Assembly (NCBI GenBank): GCA_036873755.1
Contig: JAVTVY010057124.1
Location: 124,001 to 188,000, forward strand
Direction of reading: 5' to 3'
Source of the DNA: Hanleya hanleyi
Lineage: Eukaryota; Mollusca; Polyplacophora; Lepidopleurida; Hanleyidae
Length of the DNA: 64,000 nt
The position numbers were made by a program, and so were the translations under genes. Under the pieces are notes generated by a model. The model was not told the DNA's origin and did not search any database. It saw nothing but the letters and a program-made list of their open reading frames with translations. Position 1 is the stretch's first letter; each line of letters opens with the position of its first letter. Shown here piece by piece: positions 54,649-64,000 of this stretch.

Positions 54649-54964
54649 CCCTATCTGCCCTGGACTTTTTGGGACCTGTCAAGGCCTGGGGGAGCCGAAA
54701 TGGGCCCCCCTAATTATTGTTCTTACTCCTTGAGCTGGGAAGTTGAAACTTACCACACTACACCCTTGGATCAAGCTCTACCAGAAAATGCAAAAAAAAT
54801 CCAAGATGGCTGCTTTTGATGACATCACAGTGACATGTTCAAAAACGGTACTTTTGGTCGATTTGTCGGTCAGATTCTTCGATTTTTTTAATATATGCAA
54901 TTTCGCCGCCAAAAGTGCATGATGAATTAGTAAATATTAATGTGATAAAATAGTGTTTGCCCAC
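54649..54964 (+). mobile_element. TTAA MITE cut by the second copy of the 8.36-kb element
   Basis: TTAA at 54645-54648, CCCTATCTGCCCTGG start, then the family phrases CTACCAGAAAATG, CAAGATGG and TGACATCACAGTGAC. The sequence follows the other copies up to TTTGCCCAC and then switches to CCCTTACAAACC at 54965. Confidence 0.8.
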
Positions 54965-55259
54965 CCCTTACAAACCAATAAGCTGGGGAATTTGTGGGGT
55001 TTATGTAGGGCAAGCTGTGTAGGGATCACGTGGGGAATGTGTAGGACAGCCAATGTGGGGAATGTGTAGGGATTTGGTAAAATTTCCACATTGGACTTAG
55101 TCGTGGAAAAGGAGTTTCTTAAATGCTGCTTAGCTGAATTAAATCCCCGCACTATCCCAACCTCAGCCCCACTTGTTCCCTACATGTGTGGATGATGCGT
55201 GAAACTATATTTAAAGCTGGTATGGGATCGACCCACAATATTTGTGCAGTAAGTCCAGC

Positions 55260-55810
55260 ATGGTACAGAAAACCCCACAATATCCCCACATGGGGAATCT
55301 GCGGGGCAGAAAAGCCCACAATATCCCCACGTGGAGAATCTGCGGGGCAGTACTTCCAGCATGGGACAGCAAACCCCACAACATCCCAACGTGGGGAATC
55401 TGCGGGGAAGTAATTCCAGCATGGGGCGGAAAACCCAACAATATTGCCAAGTGGGGAATCTGCGGGGCTGAAAACCCAATAATATCCCCACGTGGGGAAT
55501 CTGCGGGGCAGAAAAGCCCAACAATATCCCCACGTGGGGAATCTGCGGGGCAGTACTTCCAGCATGGGACAGAAAACCCCACAACATCCACACGTGGGAA
55601 ATCTGCGGGGTAGTAAGTCCAGCATGGGACAGAAAACCCCAAAATATCCCCAGGTGGGGAATCTGCGGGGCAGTAATTCCAGTATGGGACAGAAAACCCC
55701 ACAATATCCCCACATGGAGAATCTGCGGGGCAGTAATTCCAATATGGGGCAGAAAACCCTGCAAAGAGGTATGGCAACATCCCCACAGTAACCCTACAAT
55801 ATCCCCACGT
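55260..55810. repeat. Palindromic array in the second copy
   Basis: Units ATCCCCACGTGGGGAATCTG, CGGGGCAG, TAATTCCAGCATGGGACAGA and AAACCCCACAATA, i.e. the complement of the 34.4-35.2 kb array, with about half as many units. Confidence 0.93.
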
Positions 55811-56229
55811 GTGGGGATGGCGTGGGGTTGTCGCCCCCGAATGTACCAACAATGGGTTATTTTCGGGGTAGCTATTTGGGAGTAGGGAATGAATTGGGCA
55901 GAGCACTCTGCAGTATCCCCCCAAATGGGGAAATTACGGGGCAGGGTGCACAAAACACCATCTGTACAGAATTCCTGGGGTGTGGGGGAGGGGGCTTCTT
56001 CTATCTGAAAAGGCATGTCATTTGTACATACTGTCTAGTATGTCCGGATTCCTCCTGCAATACATGTATCATCCATCCCTTAAAATAACCACCAGCAGAA
56101 GCAAAATCCACGCGTATTTCATCTTTTATTCTTTAACAGCATAAAATATACGTTGTACCACGTCTTAAAACACCCACAAAATGGGAAGCACATTGAAAGT
56201 CTGTGTCAAGTACGATGGTTTTTCATTCC

Positions 56230-56520
56230 TCAAAGGTTTAAAAAAATCTGTCTTGGTCTTTTCCCATCTGTTGTGGGATGGCCTTTAGCATCCCTTGGGG
56301 GACTGTCATTGTCATCGTCAGAGGATGACGAATCCACGGCAGATGAAGGTGAAGCTGAAGAAGAGTCCACCAGCTCTTCTGACATGTGGAGATCATGCAT
56401 GCTTCTTCATTGGTGTTTTCTGGCGGATTCTACCTGACCTTGGTGCATCATGGCATTTCTGAGTGATGCCTCTGCTTACTTTGGTCCACGGTGTGCCCTT
56501 GAACTGGTTGCAAACATAAC
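56230..56520 (-). pseudogene. Paralogue of the terminal exon, frameshifted
   Basis: Complement of the exon at 33945-34204: begins after the acceptor at 56521-56522 and ends at a stop at 56230-56232. A repeated CATG (GCATGCATG on either strand, near 56396) breaks the frame before the Ser-rich part. That part has an extra 27-bp in-frame segment of Asp/Ser codons. Confidence 0.65.
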
Positions 56521-56642
56521 CTGGAAGTCAAACAATGAAAAACGATTAGTATATTCTGAATGCCCGAGCTATCGTAATAAATAAATACAGGAAACAAATA
56601 TGGTTGAGCATACAGATATTCCAGTTCCATGATTATGGCAGT

Positions 56643-59600
56643 CACCTTGTGTGTCTTGCAAATTTCCATTGTGTTTGAATCACATGAAAATTGTGTTGTC
56701 TTGTCAGCATCATAAATGGTTAACCCGCTTTGATGACCTCATTGTATGTCCTCTGGTTTATGTTATGCCAAATGACCCGAGTTCAAATACGCATTCGATC
56801 ATTCCATCGTATGTAATCTGTGTCTCTTTTATTCCAGGGAAAGGAATTTCACATGAGTAGTGTAGTTTGTCCTTTCTGTAATACAGTTAGTTCTATCAGG
56901 CCATGCGTTTCTATTTCCCAGATTCTAAGATATATTCACATGATGTTGACAGGTATATAACCGTACCATCAAGCGGTACAGATGAAATGCTATATGCAGA
57001 TTGTAATATTGTAACAAGAGGGGAAAGTGTATATTATGTATTCACAATCTTATCTATTATCATATACAGTAGAGAGAGAGAGAGAGAATTAAGGTTTAAT
57101 GTCGCGTTCAGCAATATTTCAGCTATATAGCGAGAATCAAACAAAATTCTAAGTATTCAAGTTAATAACTTAAAATTTATACAACAAACCGATCAATAGT
57201 ACTGAAGGCATAGACGCCTATCTCTGACGAGAACGTGCACTTACATACACTTGAAGATTCTTAAAGACTATTGAGTACGTATGGATCCCCCTATGGCATA
57301 ATTATAAGTTAGTACTTGTGTGGGTTGGAAATGTCAATGTTATGAGCATCATCTGGTACAATCGGCAAGATGAGTGTATGGAAAATTTTATTTCCAAATC
57401 AAGGTTATAACTTCGCTGGCTAATTAGATTTTGAAAACAAATGTTCCAGTGGTACGTCGATAATTCGAAACCGGAGATGGTCGATAATGCCCTCCCGGGA
57501 GGTCATTGAACCAGATATATAGTTATGAACTAAAATAAGTCTCAGATGGCGGTCATCTTCGAAATCCAAGGTGACCAGTAATACATCATAGCTATTGAGA
57601 AATAGTCGTCGTGCTATACCCCTAAAATAACAGTTTATCAACAGGAATCATGTATATATATATTGTGCGGTTAATGAATTATTGACTGAAATCGGGTTCA
57701 GATGGCGGCAATCTTGAAATCCGAGATGGTCGTCGTGGCCATATGACTTGTTTATCATTTATGTGGGATTTTCTATCAATATTCAAATGACAAAAAAATG
57801 TTGCCAAACAGATAAACCAGTGCATGATTTTCGATGATAATATGGGCTTCTGGCGGCCATTTCGAAAAACAATTGCCGCTGTGACCTACATAGGAAAGTT
57901 CGCGGTGGCTCCATATCCAGAAATGCTTCCCAGGCCACGATGTACCTCTATGCCAAATGTTATGCTTTTATGAAAAAAGGCACAATTTTTTCACATATTG
58001 ACTGGACTAATACTAATCAGGTTAGCATAAATTCCTTCTTTTGTGAGAACAGCCGTGCTCAGCATGGTATTATGAATCAAGGGTGATGGTAGACTAATGT
58101 ACGGGTAGGACACGGCTCGCCCGTTCTTGAGCATGGATGATTACGAAAGCGAACAGTGATTTTGACGATTTTCCAGATAACGCATTATCAGTTTGAAGTC
58201 TTGCATACATGCATGTAAGTGAAATGTATGTGAATGACAAGCCTGTACACGACGGTATATACTCAGCCAGACACCATCTCTACATTAACACTTGATTCAG
58301 CTGGATCGTTGCCTTATAGTTGACGTTAGAAGATTACAGGCATCGAAAAGAATTTGTGTTCTATGGTAGTTTGCACGAACTCAGACGCCGCCTTGACATG
58401 TCATATATTAGAAAGATATTCCTCGCGTGTCAATCCATTTTACCGGAATGTCTCTAGCACCATCAGCGAACACTTTGACGTACGAAACAATAATCATGTT
58501 AACGGGTAGCGAACAGAGTGATATCGTTTCAACGGAACACACTAACCAAACAATGATGAAGTGCTGAACCAGTTTAAAACGATAAATTTGAGTAAAGAAC
58601 GCCAGCACTCGTAATATTAGCCCTGAGCAAATACCTAAATCTTGATTCCCTCGAACCTGAATTTGACCAAATCAGGTAGCCTACCAGACCGTTATTATGA
58701 CTTCATCAATGCACTGTCTGACACCTCTCAATTAGCGGACAGTGGTCCAGAGTTCCATGGTCCTAGCTGCAATCCATTACAATATTTTCAGGCGGTAACC
58801 AGGAATGTGTTTCTACAAATCCACTAAATTTAGCACATGCATCAGAATTGATACATTAACGATGTTCAGACATGGAACCAACATGGTCTGAGTGGTATGG
58901 TGTGTATACCTGGGAAGGCAAGGGGGGGGTTCTAGTGTTTTTGCTAATAGTTTTGTTATCCTTGCTAGGAAGCTGACATTTACCACACTATTTCTTCGGT
59001 TACGCCCCAATGGAAAATGAAACAGATCGGTGCTGATCAAAATGTTATATCTTTGTTTTTTGTTCCTAAAATGTTAACCCTATCTGGCTTGGGCTTCTTG
59101 AGACCTTACCCCTTGAGCTAGGGGGCTGAAACTTATCACAATATACCCTTGGGTCAAGTTATACCAGAAAATGTAAAAAGTTCAAGATGGCCGCTTTGAT
59201 GACGTCACAGTGACGTCATTTTCAACAAAACGGCATTTTTTGGTCGATTTTTCAGTCAGATTTTCCGAATTTTTACCCCCCGAGTGGAGGATTATGGGTA
59301 AATTCGATATGGCGGCCAGAAAATGTTTTCGTCATTTTTCTTCAAAATTTCTGCTTTTCCGCAAGAAAAAGTGGGCAAAAACTATCTTATTTCAAATCAC
59401 ATTAATATCTACTAATTTATCATGCAGTTTTTACGAAGAAATTGCATAAATGAAAAATTCGAAAATTGTGACCGAAAAATCGACTAAAAATGTCGTTTTT
59501 GAAAATGACGTCACTGTGACGTCATCAAAACAGCTATTTTTACACTTTCTGGTAGAGCCTGACCCAAGGCTATAATGTGTTAAGTTTCAACCCCGTGCCT

Positions 59601-62600
59601 CAACGGGTAAGAAAATAATTGGGGTGGCGAAGGGGGGGGGAGCAGCATTTTGCTCCCCCCCTGCCCCCATGCCTGGGCAGGTCCCAGGATAGATAGGGTT
59701 AATTCGGGGAAAAGCAAGTATCAACATCTTTTGACGAAGGGCGATACATCATCAATGTGTATGTAGGACAGTGTATGCATTGGGAGTTATACCCTATACG
59801 TACATGGCTACACAGTATAGACTCTTATAGTATAACATGGTACAGGCCCATAGCCTTTGTCATGCTATAGCGGGAGGGAGTAAGAGAAGGAGGGATTAAG
59901 AGAGAGAGGGAGAGAGAGAATTAAGGTTTAACGTGAGGTTCAGCAATATTTCAGCTATATATCGAGGATCAAACAAAGTTTTAAGTATTCTATCAAAAAC
60001 AAGTTAACAACCCAGCAATCCAGAAGTAATCAACAAAACACACCAAAAGACATGCATCTACATTAAAACTTATGCAACAAACCGATTTCTTTCAAATAAC
60101 CTAAAATAGTCTTCTTTTACCCGACTGAAAAAAATCTTCTATAGTAGCTGCTCGTTAAAAGAATCTCTACGTCTCCCCAGAATTTTAACATGTAAGATGG
60201 CTGTCACGACATCCGTCGATCGTTTCTGAATGAGACGACAATTCGGGGCTTGCCTGGACATTCCCGAAACGTCATTAAGTCGGGGGCAAGTAAGCCTCAA
60301 CATGACCGAACCCCATGCATTAAATATGCCAATTCAGCGGTTCTAGTGAATATCTTTACGTGTTTTCCAAGATGGCAGCAGAGGCTTTGGACCAATCTGT
60401 TTCATATGCATTACATCTATAAATTGGCCCTAACAATAATGTGAAGTTTCGGTTTAATCTATCCTACGGTGTGAACCGAGCGAAGGTCACAAAATCTGGA
60501 GCAATAATACAAAAAATACTACCATGTCCCTGGCTTGAAATCCTAATTCAGCCTACTTGTATCCAGCTATGGAAGGAATCTGTACGCCGAGTATTCGATG
60601 GCCATCAATTAGTTCCAGTAAGCAATATGATTGATCGTAAACTAATTCTCAAATAGAACATCGGATGGCCACATCATCAAAGCGAAATGTTACATGTGCA
60701 GACTTCACATATAACGTGTTTCTTTCTAATACATCTGGATCTTTGTACACGTGTATGAAATATTAATGGCCGAATTATATATGGCCTATTTATAGTATTA
60801 TTGAGAACTGGATGATAACGCCCCCACCCCACTTTCTACACTACCGCCGAAACGACGAAAAAGTAGTCGCTGACATTGGTTTCATTTTGAGCCAATTTGC
60901 ATATCCCTCTGAGGAGGGGAGCATAGGCGTACAAGCATATGGCACTCACGAGAGCTTGACCGAAAAATTGCGTTTTCTTAGTATTTTTTCAAAATTTATG
61001 CTTTTTCACGCATACACGTGCACCGACTTATTTTAGCGATTTTGCTGATTTATTATGTAGCCTTTCCGAAAACAATAGCACAAATACAAATTTTATTAAA
61101 ATCTGCCAGAATAATCGACCATGACATGCATTTTAGAATATCATGTCGCTGTGACGTAGGAATACGGAATCGCTGATATTAGGTCAAGTGCGGGCTTTTA
61201 GGAAATTGTAAGACAAATAACCGAGCATATGTTTGAAACGCTCGCGAAGATAATGCGGTGTATAATTGCATTCTCAAAACAAATTTCAGGATCTGCCAAC
61301 TATGTCTCTTAATGCATTGTTACATACATAGGGTAATGATATACATTTTCAGCGTCAATTCAGACGTTATCCCATCATAGTTCCAGCAGGGAGTCGAAAT
61401 TGTGTGCCTTTAGTCTGACCAAATTCTGATCTTGATTACGTTGATTGGCTGCAGGATTGTGTAGACGAGAGCTGTGCGCATCAAATCTCTACACTTGTAT
61501 ATGATAACTGCTCAATAACTCAGGCTATATATGTAGCTCCATGGAATATACACATCACTATGATTTTGCGGATATGAAATCGTAATCACGGAGAACAGAA
61601 TTTCCAAGTGACACTTTCGGTCACGCCTGGGATGGCGTGGTTTCTATTAGGTAGTATTCAAACTGATTTATGTCTAGAGTTCTGTAGATATAAACGGCAC
61701 CATGTCATATCGTCACACCAAATATTCTACTCTGTTACATCGCATATTGTCATCCATGTTTGTTTGTTATCACCATATGTCGTAACCTTAGAATTTAGGC
61801 TCTTGATGTAACAGATCAGGCTGACAGTGTTCAATACTGAAGAACGAACATGAAGTGTTATGTTTAAAACAATATAGATGATCTTGATTATTTAAAGCAC
61901 CGTTGGAGCAGTTGTGGTACCTGATTATCATAACTCAATACTGGCATAATAAATACCGTTATATGTGTATCCCCAGACGGCTGTGTAATGACCTTCCATC
62001 ATGCAAATAACAGGTCCATACATCGACCGAGGGAAAACAGGTTACCCTTCCCCTAGACATATACATGACTTATAGTGATAATGATCCAAACGTGCGACTG
62101 ACACCATTAATCATTGTGTATCGAGAAAGTGGACCAGCGGATCCCAGTTCCAAGCTGACCATAAATGTCGTGTGACATATTTGTATTATATAAAAATCGA
62201 TGCTAATATAATAATCACATGGACGACTCGTGATCGACAGTCTTGGATTTATATAAATCCCATTCGGACAAAGGGTAGCATTATACACCGTCCCTAACGG
62301 CGCATATTTTACCTAAAACAAACGTATGTTAATATAGCAATCATTGTCAACTTCTGTGTGAGAAAAAGATGACATTATTCCTCAATGTACCATTATTATG
62401 TGGAGGGGCCTACAGTTTCCAAGTTAAGCTGATCGCCAACTTATGTCTTCAGCTGGTGCAGACAGAAAAGACTTAGCTGTTATGAAAATGTTTATGTCCT
62501 TATTTTGTTCCTATTTTTGTATTATTTTTTTTATCAACCTAGTTTTCTCCGTTGTTTTTGATCGGTCTTTTCGCAGTCTGCTGCATGGAAATGACCACAG

Positions 62601-63054
62601 TGGGGGAATTTTCCTCTCATCTCAGCATGAGAGTTTGGTTTATAATGGGTGAAATGCGAGTGTTTGTTTACTTTTCTGAGTTCACCTGTAGCCTTAAAAA
62701 AGGAATTACTCGATTTACGAGAAAACTACATCGCAGAAAATCATCTCATAAAGTTAATAACAGCTGGCATTTTCAACGAGACACATTTTTTAACCTGATT
62801 TCATAAGACGATCAACCTGCACAGTTCTAAAATGCAATAATGTTAGCCGTACGTATATAAAACTAACATTTTAATTATTTAATTAAATAATGAATATTCC
62901 GGGGCTTTCAAACCACAATTTGTTGATATAAGTATACATATGCAGGTCACCTTTTTCGGAACCTACCGAAAACTATTCACTGTCCGCTTAGTTCCTGTCA
63001 CGACTGATCGACAAGGCTTTACAATTCAGCTTGCATCAGCTTCTTATTGGCCGT
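56643..63054 (+). repeat. 6.4-kb direct duplication, copy 2
   Basis: Corresponds to 39403-45777. Its first base lies at the truncated end of the inverted element copy, sharing CA. It carries an extra stretch near 61470-61510 and a complete TTAA MITE. Confidence 0.93.
59078..59698. mobile_element. Complete TTAA-flanked MITE (piggyBac-like ends)
   Basis: TTAA 59074-59077 and 59699-59702 flank a 621-bp palindromic element starting CCCTATCT and ending AGATAGGG. Long inner inverted arms meet around 59290-59450. A TTAA target with CCC/GGG ends is the piggyBac pattern; Kolobok-type elements also use TTAA. Noncoding. Confidence 0.85.
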
Positions 63055-64000
63055 AGTAAGGTGATTATAATATTACAAGCTGATTGAAAGATACAATGGT
63101 ATACAATATTTCTGACCCCACATTTCTTAGCTTCTGTCTCATTCCGCTTAACCCTGATCCCTAATCCCTAGGATCGGGAGGTGTGGAGCTCTTAATCACT
63201 ATTAATTTAGGTATGCGTGGCGTTCAATAAACACCCCAAACAAAGCCTGAGTAAAATACATTATACCTTAGAAAATTTCGAACCTGACACCCAACAAGCT
63301 ATCTCGGAGAAGATCAACTTGGCGAAAGAAGAAGGGCAATCAGCCGTAAAGTGACAACATTTGATGTCATTGGTGCAATCGCACTAGATAGTGGTCGAAA
63401 TGTATAATGGCTGTACGTCATGCTCATATATTCTGGCACAAAGCATTGGTGATACATTCCGAACTAGCATGATACATGATAATAAAAATCGTTTCCTTTT
63501 TCCTCTACAGGAAAAAAACCGTCGTTGGCATTTACCTTTACATTTCCTATTCTTTTGGTTGTTCTCATTCAAAGCTGGTGAAACACTCATGCTGGCTACA
63601 TCCTCAAGATGCCAGTAATATTTACATTTTGCTGGTGATCCAAATGTTCAAATGTGTTCAAATGTGACATTTTGTTCCAGTATTTCCACACCTGGACAAG
63701 TATCCAGCATTGATCACCCCGTGTTTGTTCAGTTGGGCAAGTTAGGAATCCACGAGTTATTTCTTTCAAAAACGATCAGCACACAGATGTGATACAGTAT
63801 CTGAATTACTTGCAGATTCGGTCAACCATGTCAATCAATTTTGGTGAATAATTTAGAACTTGCACAGTTGGGAAACAGATTGGGTTTAGATTAGAAGATT
63901 AGTTTGCCATTTAGAAAATGATCGTATACCAGTATAACCGTCACTCTGAGATAACACTATCTTAGTATAGCACAGATTCTATAGCTGAAATAGGTCGAGT
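63055..64000. other. Unassigned right-edge stretch
   Basis: No gene recognised; short overlapping ORFs on both strands near 63384-63667 show no motifs. Confidence 0.55.

Larger units (their letters stand above)
54965..56644 (-). mobile_element. Truncated, inverted second copy of the 8.36-kb element
   Basis: Complement of 33821-35512: terminus CCCTTACAAACC, subterminal GTGGGG repeats, the palindromic array (about 55260-55810) and the terminal exon. It lacks everything left of 33821. The array differs in unit number and order, and the exon has insertions not in the first copy. Confidence 0.92.

Overview
The window is animal nuclear DNA dominated by mobile elements. It holds no rRNA, no recognisable tRNA and no prokaryote-style genes. 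Its elements are a Ty3/gypsy LTR element, a DIRS-order element with a tyrosine recombinase, a LINE with an esterase ORF1, a Penelope-like element, TTAA-flanked MITEs and noncoding tandem repeats. Together with the recurring GAGTGAGTGAG...GTTTAACGTCGC...CAGCTATAT motif, they suggest a marine invertebrate, most likely a mollusc. That assignment is inference from repeat content, because no single-copy marker gene is present.

Layout. 1-6.96 kb: a Ty3/gypsy element entered from its left side. It has gag, a candidate -1 frameshift signal, a full PR-RT-RH-IN pol, and downstream of a good splice acceptor a third reading frame with two C2H2 zinc fingers, broken by a one-base slip in an A-run. A polypurine tract and putative 3' LTR follow. 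6.97-13.0 kb: a Ngaro-like DIRS element with split direct repeats (201 bp, identical by eye), a frameshifted gag, RT-RH with one in-frame stop, a 16-copy 24-bp repeat array, and a tyrosine recombinase whose catalytic residues look intact. 13.0-16.25 kb: a foldback element, two tandem-repeat families (one packed with AGGTCA half-sites) and a LINE scrap. 16.25-22.5 kb: a segment between diverged inverted repeats that contains a broken Penelope-like element, itself split by a tandem duplication, and a fragment of a CXC-type cysteine-rich protein. 22.5-27.15 kb: a LINE with a decayed ORF1 (coiled coil plus SGNH esterase) and the endonuclease half of ORF2, cut off before the reverse transcriptase.

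27.15-35.51 kb is the most unusual part. It looks like an 8.36-kb element bounded by perfect 11-bp inverted termini (CCCTTACAAAC). It has GTGGGG-rich repeats running inward from both ends, an intron-containing SAP-domain gene remnant with an ETS-type promoter motif, and a 0.85-kb array of palindromic 41/60-bp units. A truncated second copy in the opposite orientation lies at 54.97-56.64 kb, inserted into a TTAA MITE. I recognise no transposase in it.

35.5-64 kb holds no convincing gene. It is built from a 6.4-kb direct duplication (39.40-45.78 and 56.64-63.05 kb), copies of one TTAA MITE family, and unassigned AT-rich sequence. The truncated copy of the 8.36-kb element ends exactly where the second copy of the duplication begins, which marks a rearrangement junction.
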